Positions 33,941 to 45,561 of a stretch of 64,000 nt of DNA are shown one piece after another. This stretch comes from Glossina fuscipes (lineage: Eukaryota; Arthropoda; Insecta; Diptera; Glossinidae): assembly GCF_014805625.2 (NCBI RefSeq), contig NW_023998456.1, positions 2,344,919 to 2,408,918 on the forward strand, read 5' to 3'. Within the stretch, counting starts at the first letter, position 1. Every line of letters begins with the position of its first letter. Under the pieces are notes generated by a model. It ran no database searches. It saw only the letters and a program-made list of their open reading frames with translations, and was not told where the DNA came from. Both the position numbers and the translations under genes were made by a program.

Positions 33941-34175
33941 AAAGTACCATCTACAAACGGCACACTTGCATGAGATATGATCAAAATACCATCTACAAAG
34001 CGCACATTTGCATGAATTATGATCAAAACACATCTACAAACGGACAAAACTGCATGTTAACGCGTAAAAACAGAGATGTTAAACTATGCGCAGTACAATA
34101 AAAACCACGGCAAAGCTATGTTAGAACACATCGGCAAAACTATGTTATGGACCCCGGCAAAGCAACAAAGATTTA
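33940..34175. repeat. Minisatellite, ~43-bp units, plus short cggcaaa repeats
   Basis: Three units of (g)taccatctacaaacggcacac followed by tgcatga..tatgatc at about 33944, 33987 and 34030. Then cggcaaarctatgtta-type repeats (about 34106-34165). The unit is the reverse complement of the minisatellite at 48177-48397. Confidence 0.75.
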
Positions 34176-34663
34176 ATAAACACGCGATCAAAGGTTAAAA
34201 ATGACATGTATTTAGACGTTTTTTTTCAGAGCGACCCAAGCATATTTGAATCAAAAACGCTTGGATTCACAAGAGAAACAATTTATCAAACGTAAGTTTA
34301 CAGTGCATAAAATTTTAAGTCGAAGGAAGTTAAAATATCGCTTATTCTTTTTTTTTTTTTGGAGTGTTGAACGGAGATGGACTAAGTCAATAGATTTTTG
34401 GCTTATATGTCCAGATAATAAACTGTTGTAATTTTTAGTCACGATTATGTATAAAACGTAACAAAGAAAAAAAAAAAAGAGCGGCCGTAATAACTGGAGT
34501 GAGCATGTTAAATGTATTTGTGTGTGTGTGTGTAATTGTGCTTGTTGAGCTCTTGAAAGTTAAACAGTGTTGCAAACTTTGGCTGAAAACGAAAAGGAAT
34601 ATTATGGTAATAGAAAATGATTGAACGCAAAAAAAAAAGGAAAGAAGAGGAAAAAGAAGAATT

Positions 34664-37225
34664 CTAAAAGGATAAATTGGCTTTTCTAATAAAGCAAGTT
34701 AGTTCCCCGTGATGACGTACATTTTTTGCTGCAAAGAGATCGAGAAGACAGCCATATAACTTGAAGAAGCTAAAGGAATCTCTAATGCCATCAAGCCTGT
34801 GACATCTGAAGATTAGATGCTCAGCAGACTCAACAACATTGCAAACTTCACAAACATCACATGGTATAGCGCGAATCATTTTTAAATAAACTTTGTCATA
34901 AGTATGATCACTCATGAATCTATAAAGAATTCTGATTTCCCAGGAATTAAAAGAAGATACAGAGAAGGGTTTAAATTGAAATGTGGGATTTAATTTATAG
35001 AAAAGACGATTGGATTTAACGCGCGCGATTTCTTTGAATTCGTCGTCTAGCTGTTGAAGGATGTGGTAGCGAATTGCCCGAATTGCTTCATTGGGAGATG
35101 GACAAAATTGTCCCATCAACACGAGCTTTCCCTGCATGAAAGTCGGCTTTTACATTTAAAAAAAAGCCGCAGTGGCCAGGTACCCAACCGAGGTGACAGT
35201 CATCCACTTGAGGTTCGTGCAACATCTTGTGAATATGAAACACATATTGATTTTCTGCATCTGTTTTATTTATTAGAAGTAGAGCTGACCTGCTGTCGGA
35301 AAAAATAACGAAACGTCTGATACCATCGGAGATAGCAACCTTGATAGCATGTCGAATGGCGAGCAACTCAATAAAAGTAGAGGAAAGTTCCTCTTCCACT
35401 TTGACTGGGGCTTAAACAACTGCCTTGTGGGATACCACCGCATATTTCAACTTTTTCGGTACCCATCACCAACACACGCTTGGATAAAAAATTTAGTATC
35501 CACAGCCGTATTTGAAGAGGAATCGAAAAGTTTAAGAGAATTCTACCAAGCTTAATCAAGTTGACACAGTCATAGGCTTTGCTGATGTCCAGGGAGAGCA
35601 TGACAACCATTTTCCCTGCTTTTTTAAGCTGGCTATGAGAAAACACAGTTCATTAACGCACATATTCGTAGATTTGCGTTTTTGATAGGCGTAAGACCGA
35701 GCTGGAATAATGTTCTTAGTTTTCAGGAAAGCAGTTAGTCTCTACTTAACCATGAGGTTGATGGTCTTTATGAATACATATTATTAGTGAAATTGGTCTG
35801 AAGCTATTTAAATCATTTAAGTCTTTACCTGGCTTGGAAATGGGAACTATTTTGATGCAACGCAAATCACAGGTTATAAAGTTGGTGGACCAGCAGTTGT
35901 TAATTGCATGCAAAAGCATGCTAAAGCTAACTCCAGACAGTGCTCTGAGCATGTCATACTTGACTGCATACAGTACTGATACTACTAAAAGGAATTGAAG
36001 GCATTGTAATAGGATTGACAATTGGAATGTAGCTCTTGAGCATATCTTAGTATTTTTTATTATCACGGTCATTCCATACAGCACAACCGCTTAATTTTCG
36101 ACTAGAATGTCGATGACTATTGATATAATTCCAGAAGGAACGTGGGTTGCCGTTACCACATAACTGTTTAATGGCGATGGCTCTATGTGTCCTTTTCGCC
36201 TTTCTAACTGCAGACCTCCATTCTTTCAGTGTTTTCATATATTCAATGTAGTTGGCTGAATTGGCATATTTACTCATTTTTTTTCTTGCAGCTTGGTATT
36301 TGCGGAAAAGTGTTGACAGGGAAGGGTTCCACCAAGGTTTAGGTAAGAAGGACTCAATGTCAGGAAAGTTGGTTCTAGCAGACATGATTACAGACTGAAA
36401 GGCACTTTGAATTGATGATAAATCAGAAGGAAGATCAACTTTAGACAGACGGTCCATAAAGAAGTTGCGTGAAATGAAATTTTCTATTTTCTTGACGGAA
36501 TTGTTACAACTGTGGAATATAATGGGGGAGTGCTGACTTTTGCCAATGGAAACATTGGACGTGTTCCAGTTGAAAGATAAAATAGTTGAGTTCGAGAAAG
36601 TTAGATCCAAGACACTGCTCGCCGTGCGACCGCTCCGATTACAGTGAAAGGTAGTATTGCCGTTATTTAAGACACTGAAACTGTTGGAATTGATGGCATT
36701 CACAAGGATTTTGCCTTTGTTGGTAGAGACTTGATCGCCATACAGGCGGTGTCTTGCATTGAAATCTCCAGCTAGAATCAGATTTTGTTCACCGTCAAGA
36801 AAGTCGCATAATCTCTGAATCTCATCACGAAAGGTTTGCACATCGAGACTGGGTGGAAAGTAGCATTAGGCTATGAGAAGATTCGTTTTCAGGTTGATGG
36901 TTTTGATGATGATGATGTCAACGGCAGAGTTATAGGGAATACGTCTGAAATTGACACCTACTATACTAACACCACCATAGCCATCATTTCGGCATTTGGT
37001 GGCTGAGGCATAATTCGAAACTTTAACTTCGAAACAATTTTCATCTTTCAGAAAAACTTCACTTAACATACAAAAGTCAATCTTGTTTGAGTTTAAGTAA
37101 AAATCTAGAAAAGATAGGTTACGTCGGACACTTTGAATATTATATTGTAAAAAGGATATCATGTTGAAACTTGAGAAAGAACCCCAGCGGATTTCCTCAC
37201 AGTACTGGATGCTCGAACGGTGCAA
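34664..37225 (-). pseudogene. ORF2 (EN-RT-RNase H) of the non-LTR element, broken
   Basis: Encodes APE-type endonuclease, reverse transcriptase and RNase H in separate frames. At least one in-frame stop (near 36863) and several frameshifts (near 36060, 35700, 35400 and 35120) break it. The RT lacks everything between the PQGS block and RNase H, including the catalytic aspartate pair. See the element entry for motifs. Confidence 0.8.
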
Positions 37226-37362
37226 GAAATAGCGCAGACAGACATTTTTTCTTCAAATTCTTTAATAAGATTGTGAGGGATCATCGGACGGATACTTTCT
37301 TGAATCGCGAGAATTAATCTTTCAAGTTCTGAAGACCGCAAATAGTTGTTTGAAATTTTCGG

Positions 37363-38576
37363 TCACCGAAGACTTGTTCCAGACGACTTAGGGGGTGTAT
37401 TGGGAGAAGGCTTGATGGGTGAACTGATAGGAGATTTGGAAGGAACCGATTTCCTTTTGACTACAGCATTATATTTATTTTTGGTTAAGATTTTGTTGGC
37501 GTTTTGATTATCATCCTTGGCCGAAATTGCAGACGTGTCCCCCAGTGGAGCGAAATTGCCGTCATAAGTGATGTCATCGAGACATTCGAAATAATTTGCG
37601 GAAAAATTCTCTTTGACCTCTTTATACGAAAGATTTTTAATCGCCATTATCTTGTTGATATTTGAATCAATTTCCCTATTAGGGCAACACTTATTGAGAG
37701 CGTTGTGCTCACCTGAGCCACAGGACAAGCACTTCATCGCCTCACAATTTACACACTTTGGAGACTTTCCACTGTTAAGGCACCTGCTCTCTTTAGCATT
37801 GCAGAATTTAGATACGTGACCGTATCTGCCACACTTAAAGCACTGCTTTAAAGTGGGTACAAAGTATTCGACCGGCAGATTACAATAGTTAAATTTTATT
37901 GACTTAGGGAGGGCTCTCCTTTTGAAGCCAATTTTGATGCTGGTTGTGGGAATCCACTCGTCTTTGTTGTTGGGATTTCTTCTTTGGAAACGGACAGCGG
38001 ACTTAATCAGAATAAATGATATGGCGTTTTTAATTATATCATCGACACTATATGTGCATGGGATGTTTCGAATAACTCCAAATTTCTCAGTGAACGACCT
38101 CGGTATGTACGCTTCTAAATTCTTTTTATTAAATTCATTATTCATAACAAAATTGTTGGCATTGGCAGCGGAGCTGAAAAGCAGTTTGACTCTACCCCTG
38201 CTGACAACTTTTAATTCTTTTAAGCCGTACATACTGAAATCCTTCAAGTAATCATAGAAATAGAGATTGGAGTTAATATTGATGCGATTTCCTTCTGCGT
38301 CCGCGCACGTTTCGAAAAAACGATAAAATTGCAGTTGGAAAGGCAATCGTACAAATTAATCTCGAGTTTTGGGGCGGCTGTGGCACCCAAATCAGAGGGC
38401 TTGTCGGTAGTCTGTTTACTAGGCGGAATTAAAACGTTTGCGTTAGCTTCTCTGTTATCAGATAAAAGAATATCATTCTCACCCATTTTCGATCTCTTGG
38501 TGTGCCCAGCGGCGTTCATGTAAAAATTTTCAAAACAGTCTCTATTAGTAGTTATAAGATCAGACCCAGTCTCCAT
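37363..38576 (-). pseudogene. ORF1 (gag-like) of the non-LTR element, frameshifted
   Basis: RNA-binding structural protein of the retrotransposon. The N-terminal part starts METGSDLIT near 38576 and runs to about 38325, where the frame shifts by one. The second part reaches 37363 and carries CX2CX4HX4C (CFKCGRYGHVSKFC) and further cysteine knuckles. It ends with a serine/proline-rich basic tail (SKSPISSPIKPSPNTPPKS). Confidence 0.75.
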
Positions 38577-38579
38577 AGG

Positions 38580-39450
38580 GAGACGCGCTGATGTTGTTTT
38601 GGTTCTTATAACGGGGAACACAAAAAAAAAAATCACGAAGAAAAAACAAAAACGAATAATTGAATATATGTATTGCTTCTTAATTTTTCTCTCACGAGAG
38701 ATTGCTCTTCCTTCCCTACTTTTCTTTCTTTAAAATGGTTTTCTTTGGTTATTTGATTACTTTATTAAACCTCTTTTCCTTTTTTCAAATATTTAAAATC
38801 TCTTTTTTTTTTCCTTTTTTTCACTAACACCGGTAAACACAAAAATTATCCAGCTGCCGTTTGCAGAGATGACGTGTTGTATCAAGTGTGAATGAAATGC
38901 AAATGAAAATATCGCTTATGTGCTTCCAGTTAACGGCGGCGGTAGTACGAGATGAACACAGTTTTAATTTTGTTATTGCAGCGGGTGCTCTAATGTTAGC
39001 GGACAACGGCATTGTTGTTTTGATAAATTCGATAAAATGGATTCCCGCGACCACGTAGCCATTTATGAAGCTATTTTATTGTATCCTGCAAGTCCGCCGC
39101 TTCTTCTCCCCCTGCTAACCTATCTCCCACTTGCGTCACCTGTTATTCTACGTCGAATCCAAGAAAACCTATCTCCTTCTCGACCCCAAGCGGAGTAGTT
39201 ATAATATTTTGATCCAGAATTAGGTTGGCGGGGAAAAGGAACCAGCGAGGCGACCCGCCTTCTGGTGTGGCTTATACGTGATGAGAGAGTTACCTATTGT
39301 TATTTGTACTTTGGATTACCGCGGAGCGCTACAGAAAAAGAAACAGAAACGTTGCCAGTGCCGTAGCTGCCTTGGCTCTCTGGTGCGCTAGCCTGTCCCT
39401 CACTGTTTCTGGTTAATTTAGGTCAGGCGAAGGGAGTATTGCTTGGTCAT
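38580..39450. other. Spacer between retrotransposon and tandem repeat
   Basis: C/T-rich and A-rich runs (38630-38820), then a moderately GC-rich stretch. No gene recognised. Confidence 0.4.
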
Positions 39451-39451
39451 T

Positions 39452-39745
39452 CAGGGATGGCGATTAATACTAACCGTCACATCCCCTATCCGTAAGTCTC
39501 TGTACTATTTGTTGTTCAGGGATGGCGATTAATACTAACCGTCACACCCCCTATATGTAAGTCACTGTACCTTTTGTTGTTCAGGGATGGCGATTAATAC
39601 TAACCGTCANNNNNNNNNNTTTGTTGTTCAGGGATGGCGATTAATACTAACCGTCACATCCCCTATCCGTGGGTCGCTGTACTATTTGTTGTTCAGGGAT
39701 GGCGACTAATACTAACCGTCACATCCCCTATCCGTAAGTCACTAC
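39452..39745. repeat. 65-bp tandem repeat, at least five copies, with gap
   Basis: Units start with cagggatggcgattaatac at 39452, 39517, 39582, 39629 and 39694. Spacing is exactly 65 bp except across the N gap (39610-39619). Units differ at only a few bases (catcccctatccgt/caccccctatatgt; one gcgact for gcgatt). The copy number in the genome is probably larger than assembled. Confidence 0.95.
39610..39619. other. 10-N assembly gap inside the tandem repeat
   Basis: Gap of nominal size breaking the fourth unit; likely hides further copies. Confidence 0.9.
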
Positions 39746-40309
39746 AAACTTCTAATAAGAGTCAGTGAGTCAAGTAGTCCGCTTGCACTTACCTAAGGCA
39801 GCTATGGCACCAAATTGAAAGATTCTGTGTGATGAGCCGCTCTTTTATAGCGGGATTCGCGCTCGCTTGTTCCATTGCAACCTGTGTTTACGTGTGTATT
39901 GTGGTATGCTTAATTTAGGTTGGTAGCTGTCGCAATCTTAGTTACGACTTGCATGACATTCTTATATGTAACTTACGGGTAACTAACGTCTATCTTATTG
40001 CTATGTTTGCTCATCTTGTTCTTCAACATGGCTCTTCTTCTTTCTTTATGCTTCTCATCCTAGGCGTGCAATACTTAGCGTACGTTTCTATGGTTTTATA
40101 TTTAGGTAGAATAAATGTATTTTCTGTTTCTCTGTGTTTATATCTGTTTATATGTGTGAGTTTATACATAATTGGCATGTGTGGTCTCTCTACATTTTAA
40201 ACATAAATGTTTATACCTATGTATGCGTTTGTATGGCCTAACGGCGCTTACACATTTTGTGTAATATTGTGTGTGTGTTGGTACATTTTGCGCGTACGAG
40301 TATCTGTAT

Positions 40310-40655
40310 ATTGGTATGCATTGCTATGTGTGATTCTATCGTCTATACGTTTTCCATGATCGTGTATGCATTGTAGACCATAAGGGTTTCTACCTGATTA
40401 TATACCCTAACTGGGTTTATACAGTAATGCACGATATGTATGCGTTTCTACAATTTAAGGCATACAGATTTCTGTACTATGGCCTAACAGTAATGTACAA
40501 TGGTATGTGTGATTCTTTGATCTATGCTTTTGCATGAGCGTGTGTGCTTATGCATTGTGAAGCATAAGGGTTTCTACGTGCTTATATGACCTAACGGCGT
40601 TTGTATAATATGTATGCGTTTCTCCTGTGTGCTTCTACGATTTAAGGTATTTTTA
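40310..40655. repeat. Degenerate ~180-bp tandem duplication
   Basis: tatgtgtgattct..gtgtatgcattgt..cataagggtttctac..atatgtatgcgtttct occurs at about 40325-40460 and again at about 40504-40625, offset 174-184 bp. TAACGG/taactgg boxes recur between. Confidence 0.7.
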
Positions 40656-40699
40656 TACTTGTGCGGGTGTTTATATATTTTACATATTTCATATGATTT

Positions 40700-40885
40700 T
40701 ATACCTATGTTCGACTTGTGCCTGTGTTATATGATTTTACATGTTCTATGCCTATGAGCCGTTTCATACAAGTTTTGCTCATTCTAACGATCTTATACCT
40801 ATTTTGCTCGTGCCTGTGTTACATATTCTATGCCTTGGAGCCATTTCATACATGTTTTGTTCATTTTAACGATCTTATACCTATA
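40700..40885. repeat. Degenerate ~90-bp duplication
   Basis: gtgcctgtgttayatg..ttctatgcctatgagccgtttcatacaagttttgctcattctaacgatcttatacctat at 40718-40802, repeated with changes at 40810-40884. Confidence 0.8.
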
Positions 40886-41026
40886 TTGCACTTATTCGGT
40901 TGTGTATATATTTTGCTGGAGGAGGTTGTTCATGTTTACTTAATTCAATCAGACGTTTACGGACCGCTCGGACTGACAGGTGGTTCGCTGTGGGTAGCTG
41001 TTTTAGGTGGACGGACTTGCATTCCG

Positions 41027-41052
41027 TAAGGAAGCAAAAACGCTTCCTTACA
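41027..41052. other. Perfect inverted repeat (10-bp stem)
   Basis: gtaaggaagc, loop aaaaac, gcttccttac. A stable hairpin in an otherwise featureless area; a 3' hairpin is a Helitron hallmark, but the expected CTRR end does not follow. Confidence 0.7.
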
Positions 41053-41059
41053 GTGATAT

Positions 41060-42570
41060 TATAGGCAGGTGGCACACTGCTTAAGAAGGCCATCGAACGA
41101 ATACCAATTCTCGCGCATACCGAACGTAGTCTACCACTCTTGTCTGGCCGCCCCGTCTTCTATCCACCCTTGTTAAACTGTACCTATTTGCATGAATTTT
41201 TTTTACAAAGTCTTGCGCAGTCACTAACTTACCAATTTCTTCCGTCAGTCGGTCGGCTAACTTTCTACACACTACTCTGCGTAAACTATGTCCTATTACT
41301 GCTCCACAAGTCGGGATATTCTTTTAGTAATTGACTAAATACTCTGTCTGAAATTTTTACCATGGTATTATTCTTAATATACTTAATATATGTATATTAA
41401 TAATATAAAAGTGATGTAATGTAGTGATAATATAAATATTATAATATAATAAGTAATATGTCACGAACCTGAAAATAAATGGAATACAAAATAGACTATT
41501 TATACAAAGAAATGTAAACTTTTTATGAAATTGCTAACATGTGTGAAACAAAAATGAAAATAAATAATTGTCAAATTAAATATAAATGAAACAACGACCT
41601 GTTTTTATTTCAATTTATTTACGTAAAAGCTATATTTTTTTGCATCTGAAATTAATAATAATTCAAAATGATAAAAAAAAATAAAATGTAAATTTCAAAC
41701 TAATAATAACTAGAACTACATACTAAATCTTATAAACTAAATGTTGCCAACTCTGACTTTTGATGTTTTAGATGTTTCTTAAATTTTTTGGTTTTTTGTT
41801 TAATTAAAAACACTATGAACTGTTTTGTAGAGCTCTCATCAATCTCCACAAAACTGCTCTGCTTTAAGAGCTATCATCAACCTCTAAAGGTTCCCCTTAA
41901 AAGCCAATGTATAAATACTGGTTTCTATTTTAATTAACATGTCAATGAATTGAAATGTTTAGTTGATTAGCTACTTTACATAGTACAAAAATTTCTTATT
42001 CTACTGCTATTCTCTGAGCTCTTGGCTATGGTGACTGAAGCGGAGCTGTAATACCGAAATTTTACTTTTCAGAGCGCTGAAGAAAAAAAGCTTATGTGTT
42101 TTGAATGCTTTGGTATCCAAGTTATTCAGTAATCAAGCTTTGAAAAATATTTTATAATTAACTACAATTAATTTTTTTGGCGAAACATTCAGAAGAAAAT
42201 GTTTGTTCTTCCTGCTTCGAGGTTTTTCCCTTTTTAGTCAATTTTCTTCTTTCTTTTATATGATTCGAATTAGAAAAGGAATATAAGCTGGTTAAGTTTC
42301 TCATTTCGTGGATCAGGGTCCATGAAAATTGTCTAAATATTGTCTTATGCTTAACATGCATGTATCCATACCTAACTATGTCATATATGTTTGTAATAAA
42401 CGTCGTTTTAAAGAACTAATTTTAATGGCCAAACAACAATTTCGATATAAAAAGCTCATTATATTCAAATTCTTTTGTAAAATTAGTTAGTGTACAATGA
42501 ATTTCGGGATGAATAAAGAAATTATCGACCAATGTTTGTTCAAATCGTAAACATCCTGCACTAGTGTCGA
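41060..42570. other. AT-rich intergenic stretch
   Basis: No gene recognised. Confidence 0.5.
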
Positions 42571-42690
42571 TTAATAATATTCACCTATAGTCGTGGGTAC
42601 AGGATCCATTAAACATTCATCAACAATTAGCTTTAGGAGGCGATCCTTGATTTGGCCACACCTACACCAATTATTTATTAATGAAAATTT
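42571..42690 (-). other. Possible exon fragment, unidentified
   Basis: Minus-strand reading gives FSLINNWCRCGQIKDRLLKL then IVDECLMDPVPTTI followed by a possible splice donor (ACTATAG|gtgaat). The text looks like a real protein, and an acceptor-like A/G boundary may precede it, but I cannot name it and no second exon is visible. Confidence 0.3.
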
Positions 42691-42759
42691 TACCTTTTTT
42701 TTAGTAAAACACGAAAGGAAAGAAAGAAATAGGGCCCGGCATTGCTGCCGCAATCTCGA

Positions 42760-44200
42760 CGCCGATCAGCGTCGTGGTCTACATGAGCGCCTAGGCAGAC
42801 GCCCCCTGCGACCACTCAGGTGTAGATGAGCGCCGAGGCGCTACGCAAATTAAAGTGTATTGTAGTGTGATCGCATACAGTCGTACGCATCCACTTTGAA
42901 GTGCGACAGAATTGTGCTGAATTTTCATAATTCTGTAGCAAAAGAAAAAAATTTTTTCGCACTTCACCTGGCTGAGTATTACATTTCGTAATGCAATACG
43001 ATGCCACAATTAAAAAATCACCATTTCTGTTAAGGTAAGCATAATTTAGTATAGAAATTAAGTATAAATAGTGCATGTTTTCAATAAAGCAGTTAATTGT
43101 TATCAAAAGCAATTCACAAGCGTATTAACCCGCTTAAAAATATAAGGCGTTCAATCCGCCTAAAATGAAAAGATCAGGGACTGCTTTATGCCGAGCATGA
43201 TTCGCGTTATTAAAAAGCATTAAGACTAGGACTCTAAAACAGTAAAACTTACCTTTCACTTATCTACAACTAGGGAAGGACTCATAGGGAATCCTCCCAA
43301 ATACTGCAACCCATTCAATCACTACCACTCCCGGTTGCAGTAAAGCATTTTTCATTTTTATTACAGTTTATTCGACACAGTCAGAAAAGTAGTAAAATAT
43401 ATGAAATATAAAAAATAAAAGTTCAAGCTTATTGTGTTTTCTTAATTTCATCTAAAAAATTAAAAAACTACCATTAGACATGTTCGTTTGTTTCTAGAAA
43501 TGTTTGAAATGACATTTATAGAAATTTCAGCGCTCGTTTACATCGTTGTAAATAAAAAGTAGTCATTATTTAACTTTCGCACGGGGTTTTTTTTTTTTTG
43601 TAGGGTATTATTGGAATCGACTTAGCGGTCTCCCTTTTTTTAGCTGTGCCTGTAGAAAAGACACCGGAACAACAAAACCCTTTTTTAAGATTGGCATTTT
43701 AAAAGGATGTTAAATCGCATAGTCTGAATTTATTTAAAAAACAGTATTTACAGTGATATTATTTAAAAAATGGGAATTCTTATTATTAAAGGTAAAAAAC
43801 AAATGACTGACAATTGGGAAATTAGCGAATTACTCTATTCCACTTTAGGAATGTAGATTGTCAATAAATGTTATGAATTGCTTCATGCCACTTTTTGCAT
43901 GGATTTCAGTTATTATTCCAATTTTATTATGCATTTATATAAGAATGTATTAAATGTTTCCACGTCGGGAAATATTTTTCATGGTAGAGGATATTTACAA
44001 TTTCATCATGTGATTTCTTTGCTCTCGCGATTCTCCACAAAAGGGAATTCTTATTAGGAACCGATGTAAAGAGAAAAAGAAGAAAAAGACATTTGTAAAT
44101 TTTCTTTTTTAAAAAAGTTATAAAGTTCTATTTATTGATGGTAAGTGCGTTTATTTCTTTTATTTACAATATTCACGGTATTGAGACGGAGACCCAGCTG
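42760..44200. other. Intergenic stretch
   Basis: Nothing recognised. A short GC-rich patch (42730-42850) with palindromic bits such as cgacgccgatcagcgtcg stands out in the AT-rich background. Confidence 0.4.
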
Positions 44201-44260
44201 AGATTACCATACTTTTTCTAGGAATCTCTTTGGTGTCTCCTTCGTTTCTAGTAATTTTAC

Positions 44261-44630
44261 AATCTCACTGCAGAGTATAAATGTTATAAATGACGTCTTG
44301 TGCACTTCATAATTACCCGCCGACGTCCACAAGGATAAACAAACCAATGCTAAATTTTCAATTACATTTAATATCACTGCGAACTTTACAATTATGCGAC
44401 GATTGCGCCGTATGGGATTTTTGTTATACTGCGAATACAAACTGGCCAGGACAAGACGTACGGACAAATGCAGTATTATCGCCAATCTCCATACAGTTCG
44501 CGGAGGTTCGTAATTCCCAATAGCAGCTGAGATGGATGGCAAATAATTCGACACCTCGCAGTGCGTGTGCGGGGCCCGTTCGAAATCCATTACTATGGAC
44601 CAGACGATGCAATATGCAAATGCTCAGAAA
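44261..44630 (-). pseudogene. PGAP2-like exon fragment (post-GPI attachment to proteins 2)
   Basis: PGAP2 is a multi-pass Golgi/ER membrane protein needed for lipid remodelling of GPI anchors. The minus strand reads FAYCIVWSIVMDFERAPHTH, then CEVSNYLPSISAAIGNYEP (the family's NYLPSISAAIG core) and a membrane segment with FILCSEI. At 44261 the match ends at GAGATT|gtaaaa, a plausible donor, after which frame text is non-coding. Upstream, the matching frame is closed by TGA near 44628, and no acceptor is convincing. Neither the N-terminal nor the C-terminal exons are in the neighbourhood, so this is probably an isolated duplicated exon. A real gene with distant exons is the alternative. Confidence 0.6.
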
Positions 44631-44639
44631 CACTAGTTG

Positions 44640-45560
44640 CAAAAAAATCCTTTCAAGTATCTTACTAACGAAGTAAACAAAACTGACAGTTAATATTAAT
44701 ACATGTAAAGTTTAAGAGCAACCAACACCAATCATATGAAATGATCCAAAGTTATTTAATTGAATTTACTTCCCAAAACTTTTATTTCTCAGTTTCCACT
44801 AGAAATTATACCTTAGAGTCATAATATATAGACCAATGTGATCCAAATTCCTTACTTTTAATTTATTTGCTAAATTGGTGGACCAAATTTCGTCATGAAA
44901 ATTAAGCATAGAAATTGACCCATAGCGCTCAAATTCAGTCCATTCAATTTTTATGTTAAATTATTGTCATGAACAAATTTTCTTCATTAAACATTAAGCA
45001 TATGGAATTTATCGTATTCCAGTATCCTTGACTTAATATTTTTTCTCAATTTCTGGCAAATATATTATAATTTTAATTAAGCTTTATTGAAAATATAACC
45101 TACGAATAACAATAACAACTAATTAAGCCTCTTTGGCATGTGAAGTTTACATTACCTGAGAATCCTTCTGCGGTGGTAGTCAAAAAAGAGACCTGCTTGC
45201 ACCAAATTCGATAAGAATGATTTTTTTGTCAAATTAATGATACGAATCAATTTCCACCATGAAATATTGAAAAGTATACCTTTTTATCATACTAATATTC
45301 ACTTTTCTTAGGAGCGGTTATAGGAGAAGTGGTTCAGAAAATGCCCTCGCCGAACTAATTTTTTCATAACAATTTTGATCGTCGAAATACCGCTCTGTAA
45401 TTTTAGATGTGCATGAGGTCCACTATGCAAAGCCGTACTTAATATTTTCTAAAGTTTCGAAATGTTTTTAATACAAAAATAGTGATAACAAGTAACTAAA
45501 GAAGTGAGAGAATTTGACTTAAGGTGGAAAGTTTTTTTCTTACATAGGTAGTTTCTTACT
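44640..45560. other. Intergenic stretch
   Basis: AT-rich; no gene recognised. Confidence 0.5.
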
Positions 45561-45561
45561 T

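Larger units (their letters stand above)
34664..38576 (-). mobile_element. Dead I-like non-LTR retrotransposon with gag, EN, partial RT, RNase H
   Basis: Read 5' to 3' on the minus strand: ORF1 (about 38576 to 37363) with a frameshift near 38325 and zinc knuckles CFKCGRYGHVSKFC and CLSCGSGEHNALNKC; endonuclease (37225 to 36047), with SFLQYNIQSVRRN, AGDFNARH, VLDLTFSN and an in-frame TAA near 36863; RT start (36084 to 35746) with IVPISKPGKDL..FRPISL; RT middle (35646 to 35400) with LDISKAYDCV and GGIPQGSCLSP; RNase H (35399 to 35088) with SDSRSAL and WVPGHCG; and a C-terminal CEVC..H..C knuckle (35137 to 34664). RT plus RNase H points to the I superfamily. No FADD/YADD box exists between PQGS and RNase H, so the RT is internally deleted. 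Confidence 0.85.
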
